A stretch of 64,000 nucleotides of DNA from Salinibacterium sp. ZJ450 (GTDB lineage: Bacteria > Actinomycetota > Actinomycetes > Actinomycetales > Microbacteriaceae), in contig NZ_CP061771.1 in NCBI RefSeq assembly GCF_011751885.2, forward strand, positions 3,348,001 through 3,412,000. Direction: 5' to 3'. The notes under the pieces are model-generated. The model searched no databases, had not been told where the DNA came from, and saw only the letters and a list, made by a program, of their open reading frames with translations. Positions within the stretch are counted from its first letter, which is position 1. The number at the start of each line of letters is the position of its first letter. Below, one piece after another: positions 27,994 through 36,086 of this stretch. Made by a program: the position numbers and the translations under genes.

Positions 27994-29331
27994 TTAGCCA
28001 ACGGAGACTCCCCTGCCGCGCAGGTACAGCAGCGGGTCGATGGCCCGACCGTGCTCGTACACCTCGAAGTGCAGGTGGTTGCCGGTGGACGTTCCGGTCG
28101 TACCGACGCGTCCGATCACCTGGCCCGCGGCGACCTCTTCGCCGTAGCTCACCAGGATCTGGCTCTGGTGGGCGTAGCTGGTGGCCATGCCGTTGGCGTG
28201 CTGGATCTTGACGAAGTAGCCGAAGCCGCCGTTGTAGCCGGCGTACGTGACCCGACCAGCGGATGCCGCGTAGATCGGAGTTCCGCCACCGGCTGCGACA
28301 TCCTGACCCCAGTGGAACCGCCAGTCGCCGTGCACCGGGTGGATTCTGCCGCCAAAGCCGCTCCGGAGTTCGCCGGCGGCCGGCCATGCCCAGCCCTGTG
28401 AGCTGACGGAACCGGAGGAAATCCATCCTCCTGAGCTGCTCGAGCCGCCGGAGCCGCCCGACCCGCTGTGGGCAGCCGCAGCTGCTGCAGCACGGGCCGC
28501 CGCGGCCTCGCGCTCCAACCGCTCTTTCTCCTTGCGGGCTTCCTCGCGCACCCGCTCGCCCTCGGCGTACTGCGCCTCGGTGACTTCCTCCGCGCTCTGC
28601 AGGACGGCGAGCTGCGCTTCAAGCTCGGCCTGGTGCTCCTGTTGCTCGGCGAGCGCCACCTGGGCGGCATCGAACGCAGCCTGGGCGGCGATCTGCGCGG
28701 CTTCGGCTTCGGCCTTGAGCTCTTCCCGGATCGCGGTGGCCACGTCCGCCTGGTCGGTGAGCGACTGTGCCGTGTTCTGCTCCTGCAGCGCCTTCGTGTA
28801 GAGACCCTCGGACTGCTCGGTCAGCTTGCTGGCGTAGCCCAGCTTGGAAAGCAGCTGATCGGCCTCACCGGCGTTGACGAACAGAGTGGCACTCAGGTCG
28901 CCGCCCTGCCTGGCCAGTTGCGCGGCCATCTGGCCGGCCTGCTGACGCGACGATTCGGCGGTGACGTGGGCGGCATCCGCCTGCGCTTGAAGTTCACTGG
29001 CGCGGAACGCGGCCTCCTGGAACGCCTCGTCGGCCTCGCCGTACAGGCGGCCTGCCTCCTGCGCTGCGGCGTCTTTGCCCGCGACATCCGCCTGCAATTG
29101 CGCCAGCAGAGTCTGGATGCGCGTGATCTGCGCTTCTTTCTCGGCGGTATTGGCGCGGGCGTTCTTGACGTCTTCCCAGCTCGGGTAGTCAACCGCGTAG
29201 GCCGGCTGCGTCGCGCCGAGGCTAATGGTGCCGGTGGTCAGGACACCGAGCGTGATGGCGAGCGCGATCATCCGGCTCCGACGCAGGCTCCGCAGGCCGC
29301 GTGTCCCCCCGGTGGTGCGCATGCTGCTCAT
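27994..29331 (-). CDS. Secreted M23 (LytM-type) peptidase with coiled coil
   Basis: A 445-residue exported protein: basic head and signal peptide (cut after QPAYA, about 46), coiled coil (about 50-290, opened by VDYPSWEDVKNAR, close to the start of the next gene's coiled coil), Ser/Gly linker (about 295-320), and an M23 domain with zinc ligands in RFHWGQDVAAGG (HxxxD, about 341-345) and TGNHLHFEVYEHG (HxH, about 418-420). All ligands are present, so an active peptidase is expected, likely opening septal peptidoglycan. This is the EnvC/PcsB layout. It lies in one unit with the NlpC/P60 gene and the two may be activated together by an FtsEX-like complex, which is not in the window. Confidence 0.95.
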   Translation of the reverse strand: MSSMRTTGGTRGLRSLRRSRMIALAITLGVLTTGTISLGATQPAYAVDYPSWEDVKNARANTAEKEAQITRIQTLLAQLQADVAGKDAAAQEAGRLYGEADEAFQEAAFRASELQAQADAAHVTAESSRQQAGQMAAQLARQGGDLSATLFVNAGEADQLLSKLGYASKLTEQSEGLYTKALQEQNTAQSLTDQADVATAIREELKAEAEAAQIAAQAAFDAAQVALAEQQEHQAELEAQLAVLQSAEEVTEAQYAEGERVREEARKEKERLEREAAAARAAAAAAAHSGSGGSGGSSSSGGWISSGSVSSQGWAWPAAGELRSGFGGRIHPVHGDWRFHWGQDVAAGGGTPIYAASAGRVTYAGYNGGFGYFVKIQHANGMATSYAHQSQILVSYGEEVAAGQVIGRVGTTGTSTGNHLHFEVYEHGRAIDPLLYLRGRGVSVG

Positions 29332-29391
29332 GAATCCCCGAATCCGTTTGCCGCGAGCGTGCGCTCCGACCGTTTATAACGCCAGTCACAT

Positions 29392-29413
29392 CAGTAACGC
29401 TGTCAACAGTAAC
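29392..29413 (-). promoter_or_regulatory. Direct repeat CAGTAAC x2 upstream of the M23/NlpC operon
   Basis: CAGTAAC at 29392-29398 and 29407-29413, 15 bases apart, with GTCAC at 29385-29389 and GTCAAC between. The GTnAC spacing recalls MtrA-type sites in actinobacterial cell-wall hydrolase promoters, but I cannot confirm this. It is about 60 bases before the M23 start. Confidence 0.4.
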
Positions 29414-29509
29414 AACGAACACCAAAGTTTCAACACTGACTTGAACCTAATCGCCTGATGCCGCTAGCCCCGGTTCATTCGCGATTTCTGGGGCCCTCGT
29501 GTCTCGGTT

Positions 29510-29537
29510 TTGCATTTTCCAAATGGTTCCGTATGCT
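29510..29537 (+). promoter_or_regulatory. Promoter of the tRNA-Glu/Asp/Phe cluster
   Basis: TTGCAT (29510-29515), a 16-base spacer and TATGCT (29532-29537). The inferred start is about 30 bases before tRNA-Glu. It is the best sigma-70-like promoter seen in this interval (29332-29573), which otherwise contains only the leader region of the M23 gene. Confidence 0.6.
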
Positions 29538-29573
29538 TGTCCCTCGGTAAAGCTAAGAGGTTCTGAACTTCGA

Positions 29574-29649
29574 GGCCCCATCGTTTAGTGGCCTAGGACA
29601 CCGCCCTTTCACGGCGGCAGCACGGGTTCGAATCCCGTTGGGGTCACCA
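29574..29649 (+). tRNA. tRNA-Glu (anticodon TTC)
   Basis: 76 bases folding as a cloverleaf: acceptor GGCCCCA paired with TGGGGTC (one G-T pair), anticodon loop CTTTCAC with TTC, T-loop TTCGAAT, and an encoded CCA end. First gene of the three-tRNA cluster. Confidence 0.97.
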
Positions 29650-29704
29650 AACCATTACAATGAGTTTGATCAGAACGAAAAATTTGTTTAGAACTAAATA
29701 GCTA

Positions 29705-29781
29705 GGCCCTGTAGCGCAGTTGGTTAGCGCGCCGCCCTGTCACGGCGGAGGTCGCCGGTTCAAGTCCGGTCAGGGTCGCCA
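29705..29781 (+). tRNA. tRNA-Asp (anticodon GTC)
   Basis: 77 bases: acceptor GGCCCTG with CAGGGTC, anticodon loop CTGTCAC with GTC, T-loop TTCAAGT, discriminator G and encoded CCA. It is followed at once by a strong terminator. Confidence 0.97.
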
Positions 29782-29787
29782 TGGCGA

Positions 29788-29813
29788 AGAGCCCCTCTCG
29801 AGGGGCTCTTTTC
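29788..29813 (+). terminator. Terminator after tRNA-Asp
   Basis: Stem AAGAGCCCCTC / GAGGGGCTCTT centred on a CTCGAG turn, followed by TTTTCC. It would end most transcripts before tRNA-Phe, so tRNA-Phe may have its own promoter or depend on read-through. Confidence 0.8.
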
Positions 29814-29815
29814 CA

Positions 29816-29839
29816 CAGAAGCGACCTGTGTCGCTTCTG
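29816..29839 (+). other. 9-bp hairpin abutting tRNA-Phe
   Basis: CAGAAGCGA / TCGCTTCTG, a perfect 9-bp inverted repeat with a six-base loop, whose last base is the first base of tRNA-Phe. It may serve RNase processing or act as a second terminator stem. Confidence 0.5.
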
Positions 29840-29914
29840 GCTCTGTAGCTCAGTTGGTAGAGCGTTCGACTGAAAATCGAAAGGTCACCGGATCGATGCC
29901 GGTCGGAGCCACCA
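29839..29914 (+). tRNA. tRNA-Phe (anticodon GAA)
   Basis: 76 bases: acceptor GGCTCTG with CGGAGCC, anticodon loop CTGAAAA with GAA, discriminator A and encoded CCA. The T-loop reads ATCGATG rather than the usual TTC-start form, with the first T replaced by A. Confidence 0.92.
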
Positions 29915-29917
29915 CGT

Positions 29918-29950
29918 AAAACCCCCGCCTCGTCGGGGGTTTTTCTTTTT
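29918..29950 (+). terminator. Terminator after the tRNA cluster
   Basis: Stem AAAACCCCCG / CGGGGGTTTT with loop CCTCGT, followed by TCTTTTT. A strong rho-independent terminator that separates the tRNA cluster from the polysaccharide region. Confidence 0.88.
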
Positions 29951-30174
29951 CCCGTCGGTGTGCGGCCACTGAGCCGTATCGGATACGGATGCGATGACCC
30001 CAAAAGGGGGGTGGCCATTGGCTCGTGTCGCGCTTACCGTGTTGAGTGACCCCCGTTTGAGGGTCAGCGGTCGCCGAGAAGAGTCGCCGTAGCGCTTCCC
30101 TGATCGGTCGCCGCACCCGAAACGCTCGCCTACCCGAAAACGCGACGTGCAATGTCCCGAACCAGAGCTGCCCC

Positions 30175-33003
30175 ATGGCCGGGGGGACGGCCGGAATGAC
30201 GTCGCGCCTCGGTCCGTTCGATGAGCACGCCGGCGACCTGCCGCGTGGCACACTCCCGCCCGAACAGTCCACCATCCGGGTTCGGGAACTGAGCGCCGTG
30301 CATTCGTTCGCCACCACGGCGCATGAGGCCTCGCTGTTGATTGTCGGCGCGCCCGGATCCGGTAAGACCCGCCTACTCAAGGCGGTAGAGGATGCCGCAG
30401 GCTTGCCGACCTATCGGGTGCGGGTCAACCCGGCCGAAGTGGACCTTCCGCTGTCCGGGCTCTCCGCCGTGCTCGCGTCGTTCCATGACCCCGCAGCCGC
30501 GGGGCGATCGAGTACGCTCCTCGCCGCGCCCGAGCAGCACGGTGCGCTCACCAGCCGCGCCGCCGAGCTGCTGTCATTCGTGAGGTCGCTTTCCCACCCC
30601 GCTAGCCTGCTCCTGATCGACGACATCGACCGGATGGATACGGCCAGCCAGACCGTTCTCGGCATGACCGCGGCGCGGCTCGGCGGCACCGGACTGCGCC
30701 TGGCCGCCACCGCCTCGTCTGCACCGAGCGACGGGCCACTGGCCGCACTCCCGCGGGTGAAGATCGCGCCGCTGTCCTTCGCGGAATCCCTCGCTCTCGT
30801 GTCCGAGGTCACGACCGGGCGCTCCACCGAGGCGGTTCGCCGGCTGCTGGTCTCGGCGGTGGGTGGCAACCCCCGCGCGCTCACCGGGGCAGCCCGCGCC
30901 CTCACCGCAGAACAGCTGGCCGGCATGGCCCCGCTGTCGCTTCCGTTCCGTGCGGCGCCGCACGGTGCCGCCGCCGTTTTGGCCGATGCCGCCGAGCGCT
31001 CCCCGGATCGTCGCCGGCTGATGGAGCGCCTGGCCAGCGCGTCGCTCAGCAGCCGGGCGTCGATCCAGGAGTCGCCCGACGTCACCGCGCTCGATGAGCT
31101 GCTCTCCTCTGGCATCGCCGTCTCGGACGGCCGATACGTGCAGTTGAGCGATCCGCTCCTCCGCTCCGAGCTGTACTGGTCGCTCGACGCCGCCACGCGC
31201 CTCGACCTCCACACCGCGGCGGCCCAGGAAGAACGAGAGTATGAGCCGGGCCTAGCGTCCTGGCACGCCAGTTGGGTGGCCGCGACGCCGCCGCCCGCGA
31301 CCGAGCTGCTCGAGGCCGCGACCCAGTTCACCGAGATCGGACGAGTCTGGCAGGCGGTGGAACTCGCGGAACGCGGGCTTGCGATCGGGCGGGATCCCGC
31401 CCACGCGGCAAGCGCCCTGTACGACCTCTCATACGCGATGTTCCTGCAGGGCGAGCTGGCCTACGCGGACCGGTACGCGCGCCTCGCGCAGCGGGTGGCC
31501 GGCAATGACGGGATCGCGTCCAGGCTCGCGACCCTGCGCACCCGGATCGAGTTCATGTCGAGCCATGAGCTGCGCACCGCTGATGCCGACGACTGGGTGA
31601 ACATCGACGACTCCCGGTCTGCGGATGACGCGGCCCAGATGCTCTCGGTCATCGCGTTGCACCACGCCGAGCGCTGGGAGGTGGACGCGGCACGGGAGTC
31701 ACTGGAGCGCGCCGCGGTGCTGCTGCCCGAGGCATCCGCCGATACCAACGAGATGTACACCCTCGCGGCGATGCTGCTGGCGGCCGTCGAGGGCAACCGC
31801 GAGCCGACCGACACCATGTTCCGGCACGTCTCACACTCGGGCTTCGCGCAGATTCCGCCGATGAAACTCCTCGTGCTCGGCCGATGCCTGACCCTGCTCG
31901 ACCTGCACACCGCCGCGCGGCGAATCTTCCGCACCGTGCTGGGGCTCGAACCGGCTCCGGCCCCGATCTGGCTGGAGACGGCTCGCTACTTCCACGCCGA
32001 AAACGAGGTACTTGCGGGCAATCAGTTCGAGGCCGTGTCGATCATCGCCGAGCTGCAGGACGCCCAGCCCGAAACGCAGGTGCACCGCGCCCGGCACAAG
32101 CTGCTCATGGTCTGGTATTGGCAGGCCCTCGGCAATCCGGAGGCGGCAGAAGCCGCCGCGGCGGAATGCCGCAAGAGCTTCGCCAGCGGCGCGAACCCCG
32201 CGCTCGCGGCCAGGCTCGCCACACTGCAGGGCAGCTTCGCGATCACCCAGGGTCGGTATGAGGATGCCATCGCCATCCTGCGCAGTGTCGGCGCGACCGG
32301 TCACGAGTGGGCGAACCCCAACCTGCTGCGGTGCGACGCCGACCTGATCGAAGCCTGCGTGCTTGCGGGCCGGCTGGATGAAGCCGTCACCGAGTTTCGC
32401 GACTTTCACGCCAGGTCGATGCCGTACCGCACCCGGTGGACGATGCTCGCGATCGCGCGGGCGAACGCGTTGGTCACCCCCGGCGACGCGTCGATCAAGT
32501 CGTTTCAGCAGGCGGTACGCCTCTGGCATCCGGGGGACTCGCCGTTCGAGTTGGGGCGCACCCTGCTGAGCTATGCCGACCGTTTGGCCGCGCTCGGTCG
32601 AGCCCAGGAGAGCAGGGAACAGTATCTCGCCGCCCAGATGGTCTTCGCGCAGCTCGGCGCGAAACCGTGGCTGCGACGCACGGACGGTTTGCGCGCCGAG
32701 GCAGCAGGCCAGACCGCAGAACATCCGCTGCTGCAGGCGCTCGCTCCCGACGAGCGGCTCGTCGTCGACATGGTGCGTCAGGGCCTGCACAACAAGGAGA
32801 TTGCGGCGCGGCTGTTCGTCTCGCTGCGCACGGTTGAGGTTCGACTCACCCGCGTCTATCACAAGCTCGGCGCCAGGTCGCGAGCCCACCTGACCGCCAT
32901 GCTGTCCAACGGCGACGGCGGGCCAGCGCGCGGCGTGCCCGACTGGAGCGACACGTCACCGTTCCATCTGGAAGCGACGGACGAAGGCGGCATCCAACGC
33001 TGA
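30175..33003 (+). CDS. Large LuxR-family regulator with AAA ATPase domain
   Basis: A 942-residue regulator of the LAL/MalT-like kind. The N-terminal ATPase has a Walker A motif GAPGSGKTR (58-66) and a Walker B motif LLLIDDIDR (144-152). The middle (about 330-830) is a long alpha-helical, TPR-like repeat region. The C-terminal LuxR HTH is LAPDERLVVDMVRQGLHNKE followed by IAARLFVSLRTVEVRLTRVY and HKLGARSRAHLT (about 862-915). Such proteins bind ATP and a small ligand or protein and then activate transcription. It stands directly upstream of the polysaccharide genes and faces the GT2 gene, so control of that region is likely but not shown. A second ATG at residue 8 has a G-rich ribosome-like site and may be the true start. 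Confidence 0.9.
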   Translation: MAGGTAGMTSRLGPFDEHAGDLPRGTLPPEQSTIRVRELSAVHSFATTAHEASLLIVGAPGSGKTRLLKAVEDAAGLPTYRVRVNPAEVDLPLSGLSAVLASFHDPAAAGRSSTLLAAPEQHGALTSRAAELLSFVRSLSHPASLLLIDDIDRMDTASQTVLGMTAARLGGTGLRLAATASSAPSDGPLAALPRVKIAPLSFAESLALVSEVTTGRSTEAVRRLLVSAVGGNPRALTGAARALTAEQLAGMAPLSLPFRAAPHGAAAVLADAAERSPDRRRLMERLASASLSSRASIQESPDVTALDELLSSGIAVSDGRYVQLSDPLLRSELYWSLDAATRLDLHTAAAQEEREYEPGLASWHASWVAATPPPATELLEAATQFTEIGRVWQAVELAERGLAIGRDPAHAASALYDLSYAMFLQGELAYADRYARLAQRVAGNDGIASRLATLRTRIEFMSSHELRTADADDWVNIDDSRSADDAAQMLSVIALHHAERWEVDAARESLERAAVLLPEASADTNEMYTLAAMLLAAVEGNREPTDTMFRHVSHSGFAQIPPMKLLVLGRCLTLLDLHTAARRIFRTVLGLEPAPAPIWLETARYFHAENEVLAGNQFEAVSIIAELQDAQPETQVHRARHKLLMVWYWQALGNPEAAEAAAAECRKSFASGANPALAARLATLQGSFAITQGRYEDAIAILRSVGATGHEWANPNLLRCDADLIEACVLAGRLDEAVTEFRDFHARSMPYRTRWTMLAIARANALVTPGDASIKSFQQAVRLWHPGDSPFELGRTLLSYADRLAALGRAQESREQYLAAQMVFAQLGAKPWLRRTDGLRAEAAGQTAEHPLLQALAPDERLVVDMVRQGLHNKEIAARLFVSLRTVEVRLTRVYHKLGARSRAHLTAMLSNGDGGPARGVPDWSDTSPFHLEATDEGGIQR

Positions 33004-33027
33004 CGGGCCGGCTGCATTGGTGCTTGC

Positions 33028-34299
33028 TCAGCTCCGCTGCGGAGCGGTGTGTGTGGTGCGTCGTGCCGGGCTCTTCCACATGCCGGTGGATGTCGCTCTG
33101 AAGGCCGCGGGCAACGCACACAGGCAGATCGCTGCGTCGACTACCCGAATGCCGAGGAATCCGAAACCCAACAGCAGGTACTTCGGACGCCGGGTCACGC
33201 TCGCCGCGAGAATGGTGAGCAGATAGTCCGGGATGAACACCCCCAGGAGCACCGCCCAGGCAGGGACATACTGCGAGATCAGCCAGGCCGGGCCGGTCGT
33301 TTCGGCGGTCACCATGACCCACACCCACGCCCCGGTGGACACGAGGATGATCGGGAGCGCCAGCAGCAGCATGACGCTGCTGGTGATGAGTTCAGCCACG
33401 AACAACGCGAGCGCTCCGCCGAAGCGACCCAACCGGAAGCCGTGACGGCGAACCGTCTGCCAGAACCCGAGCGCCCAGCGGCGGTACTGCCTGCGGTAGT
33501 CGTGGAAGGTATCCGGGTCCTGGGTGTGAGCGATCGCAGCCCCGGGGTGGAACTCGATCCGACCCAGCTTCTTGGCGTGCACTTCGAACGTCATGTTGAA
33601 ATCTTCGATCGCCAGCCCCGGCGCGCTGATCTCGATGGATTTGAGGGCGTGTGCCCGGTACATGCTGGCGAAGCCGGGAACGATCGAGACGACGTTCACG
33701 CGCCGCGCCGCCTGCCCGTACTTGAGCAGGAATTGCACGGCAACGTAGAAGCGTTCCCGGTAGGCGATCAGGAACCGGCCGAACCGCGTTGCCGGCAGCG
33801 GATCAACGACCGTGGTGGCGCGACCCGCGACGGCGACGACGTCTGGGTCGTCGAACAGCGGCAGCCCCGTCGTCATGTAGTCGGCGGACAGTCGGGTGTC
33901 GGCATCCAGCACCATGACCACATCGCTGCGCTCGGTCAGGTCGAAGTGGGAGATCGCGGCGGCCAGCGCACCGGCCTTGCCTCGGTTGATCGCCAACTCG
34001 AGCACGTTCGCACCTCGCTCGCGAGCGATCTGCGCGGTGTGATCGGTCGAGGCATCCGATACGACATAGACATTGCCCGGCGGCACCAGCTCCTGGGCCG
34101 ACCGGATTGTGCCGTCGAGTACCTGTTCTTCGTTGTGCGCGGCGATCAGCACCGACACGTTCTCGGTGCGTATCCTGCCCGGTGCTCGCGGCGGACGCCC
34201 CACTATCTTGCTGCGTGCAACGCGCAATCCGCCGACAACGGTCCATAGCACCGTATTCACGCCGAGTACGAGCACAAGAACGATGATGAAGGTGAGCAT
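33028..34299 (-). CDS. Membrane processive glycosyltransferase family 2 (polysaccharide synthase-like)
   Basis: A 423-residue protein: N-terminal membrane helix (1-22), a cytoplasmic GT2 domain and about four C-terminal helices (roughly 290-400). Seen: SVLIAAHNEEQVLDGTI (nucleotide site, about 49-65), VMVLDADTRLSADYM (DxD, about 128-131), the acceptor-side IEDFNMTFEVHAKK, and YRRQYRRWALGFWQ, the (Q/R)xxRW motif found in processive synthases such as HasA, NodC, IcaA and BcsA. It should polymerise and perhaps export a sugar chain. The neighbouring amino-sugar and deacetylase genes make a hexosamine polymer the best guess. It diverges from the UDP-sugar dehydrogenase gene over a 392-base gap. 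Confidence 0.9.
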   Translation of the reverse strand: MLTFIIVLVLVLGVNTVLWTVVGGLRVARSKIVGRPPRAPGRIRTENVSVLIAAHNEEQVLDGTIRSAQELVPPGNVYVVSDASTDHTAQIARERGANVLELAINRGKAGALAAAISHFDLTERSDVVMVLDADTRLSADYMTTGLPLFDDPDVVAVAGRATTVVDPLPATRFGRFLIAYRERFYVAVQFLLKYGQAARRVNVVSIVPGFASMYRAHALKSIEISAPGLAIEDFNMTFEVHAKKLGRIEFHPGAAIAHTQDPDTFHDYRRQYRRWALGFWQTVRRHGFRLGRFGGALALFVAELITSSVMLLLALPIILVSTGAWVWVMVTAETTGPAWLISQYVPAWAVLLGVFIPDYLLTILAASVTRRPKYLLLGFGFLGIRVVDAAICLCALPAAFRATSTGMWKSPARRTTHTAPQRS

Positions 34300-34422
34300 C
34301 CGGGTGCACTCCAGCGGATCGGGTTATCGGGTAGTGGAGCACCAGACACACGGGGGTAAGCCGCAGTGCCGACCCTTTGACAGTGCGCTCGACACCCGCG
34401 CCACACAAGGCCCCGGTGGTTA

Positions 34423-34440
34423 ACCGCAGCCCGCTGCGGT
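34423..34440. promoter_or_regulatory. Perfect inverted repeat in the divergent gap 34300-34691
   Basis: ACCGCAG-CCCG-CTGCGGT, 7-bp arms with a 4-base loop, 124 bases before the GT2 start. The 392-base gap between the GT2 and the dehydrogenase gene has no gene; this repeat and the one at 34595 are its only clear structure. Could be an operator or an RNA hairpin. Confidence 0.45.
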
Positions 34441-34594
34441 AATTGTGCGGGAAACCACATTCTCAGCCCAGAGCCTGCCCCAGCTCCCCTGTTGGCCTTC
34501 ACACTGGCGAAGAGTCCAGCGCAACCCTCGCCGGACTGCCGTTCGCTCCACCCTCTAACCCCGAATACCCGAACTCAACCCGAAGCGGTTCGTC

Positions 34595-34608
34595 ACGGTT
34601 CGTACCGT
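34595..34608. promoter_or_regulatory. Inverted repeat ACGGT-TCGT-ACCGT
   Basis: A 14-base inverted repeat preceded by a direct copy of CGGTTCGT (34586-34593). It is 84 bases before the start of the UDP-sugar dehydrogenase gene and could be a regulator site for that operon. Confidence 0.4.
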
Positions 34609-34691
34609 TCACGCCTTGGACAAATTCTCCGAGGATGCGCCCAGCGGTGATGACGATCGAGGACTGATGACCCGCACCCAGAGGATCCAGC

Positions 34692-36062
34692 ATGTCCACG
34701 AACATTGCGACGCCCTCAGTCGTGGCTACCCCGCGGCACGAGGCGCGAACGACCGATCAACCTGACCTCGAGTTCCGGCCCAATCTGGTCGCACGCGACC
34801 ACCAGTTCGACTACGACGTGGCAATCGTGGGTCTCGGCTATGTCGGCTTGCCGACAGCGCTCTCCTTGCACGCGGCCGGCGCGAGCGTGCTGGGAATCGA
34901 TGTTTCGGAACTCCGGCTAGCCACGATTCGAAACGGCGAGGCCGACCTGCTGCGCTCCGACCAGGAGCGCCTCGCCCAGGCGCTGCAGGCGGACGACTTC
35001 ACCATCAGCGGCGACTCCCTCCAACTGAGCACCGCCGCGGCCGTGATCGTCTGCGTGCCCACGCCGATCGACCCGTACCAGACACCCGACCTGAGCATTC
35101 TGCGAAGCGCCTGCGCGATGGTCGTGAATGCGGCGGTTCCGGGCCAGCTGCTCATCCTGACATCCACCACATACTCCGGCTGCACGCGCGATCTTCTGGT
35201 GACCCCGCTCGAGGAGGGCGGCCTGGTCGTCGGTCGGGACATCAACGTCGCCTTCAGCCCGGAACGCATCGACCCCGGAAACGATCGGTTCGCGCACGAG
35301 GACGTTCCGCGCGTGGTGGGTGGCGCCACTGAAGGCTGCCTGGCTGCCGCCGAGGCGCTGCTCGGCCGATACGCACGCACGATGCACGGGGTCAGTTCTC
35401 TTGAAGCCGCTGAGATGACCAAGCTGCTGGAGAACACATTCCGGGCGGTCAACATCGCGCTCGCGAACGAGTTCGCTGAGGCATGCCTGGCCCTCGGCAT
35501 CCCCGTCATGGATGTGATCGGGGCGGCCGCAACCAAGCCGTACGGGTTCATGCCGTTCTATCCCGGCGCCGGCGTCGGCGGACACTGCATCCCGTGTGAC
35601 CCCCACTACCTGCTTTGGCAGTTGCGCAAGGAGCACATCCAGGTGCCCGTGATCGAGCAAGCGATGTCCGAGATCGCTCGACGCCCGCGACGCGTCGTCG
35701 AGCGCATTCTGGAGACCCTCGCCGATCGAGGAAAGCCCCTCGACGGCGCTCGCGTGCTGGTGGTCGGCGTCTCGTACAAGCCCGACGTTGCCGACCTGCG
35801 TGAGTCGCCGGCGCTCGAAATTCTGAGCATGCTCGCCGCCCACGGAACGGAGATCGGCTACTACGACCCGTTCTTCAAGTCGCTGCGGTTGAAGGACGGC
35901 ACGGAGATTCTCGGAACGAGCGAGCCTGGACTGTTCCACCCGGACCTGGTGGTGCTGCACACCGACCATGCCGGAACCGACTGGTCGTGGCTTGGCCCAG
36001 ACGATGTCGTGCTCGACACCACCTACCGCCGATCCGACCTGCCTCAGCGCGTGCTGCTGTAG
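34692..36062 (+). CDS. UDP-sugar dehydrogenase (UDP-GlcNAc/UDP-glucose 6-dehydrogenase family)
   Basis: A 456-residue NAD-dependent dehydrogenase that oxidises C6 of a UDP-sugar to a uronic acid. Rossmann loop VGLGYVGLPTALSLHAAG (about 46-63), AEMTKLLENTFRAVNIALAN with the catalytic Lys, and the catalytic Cys in GVGGHCIPCDPHYL. The C-terminal binding domain begins at LDGARVLVVGVSYKPDVADL. The stretch AATKPYGFMPFYPGAGVGGH resembles the WbpA/WecC group acting on UDP-HexNAc more than UDP-glucose enzymes, so UDP-GlcNAc-uronate is the best guess. It opens the plus-strand sugar operon (dehydrogenase, epimerase, glmS). A 40-residue variable N-terminus precedes the fold. Confidence 0.92.
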   Translation: MSTNIATPSVVATPRHEARTTDQPDLEFRPNLVARDHQFDYDVAIVGLGYVGLPTALSLHAAGASVLGIDVSELRLATIRNGEADLLRSDQERLAQALQADDFTISGDSLQLSTAAAVIVCVPTPIDPYQTPDLSILRSACAMVVNAAVPGQLLILTSTTYSGCTRDLLVTPLEEGGLVVGRDINVAFSPERIDPGNDRFAHEDVPRVVGGATEGCLAAAEALLGRYARTMHGVSSLEAAEMTKLLENTFRAVNIALANEFAEACLALGIPVMDVIGAAATKPYGFMPFYPGAGVGGHCIPCDPHYLLWQLRKEHIQVPVIEQAMSEIARRPRRVVERILETLADRGKPLDGARVLVVGVSYKPDVADLRESPALEILSMLAAHGTEIGYYDPFFKSLRLKDGTEILGTSEPGLFHPDLVVLHTDHAGTDWSWLGPDDVVLDTTYRRSDLPQRVLL

Positions 36063-36086
36063 CCGACACGCGACTTGAGGAGCATC

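Noticed and set aside
29574-29914. Mobile element inserted at the tRNA cluster
   Set aside because: No integrase, transposase or duplicated tRNA end was seen on either side within the window.
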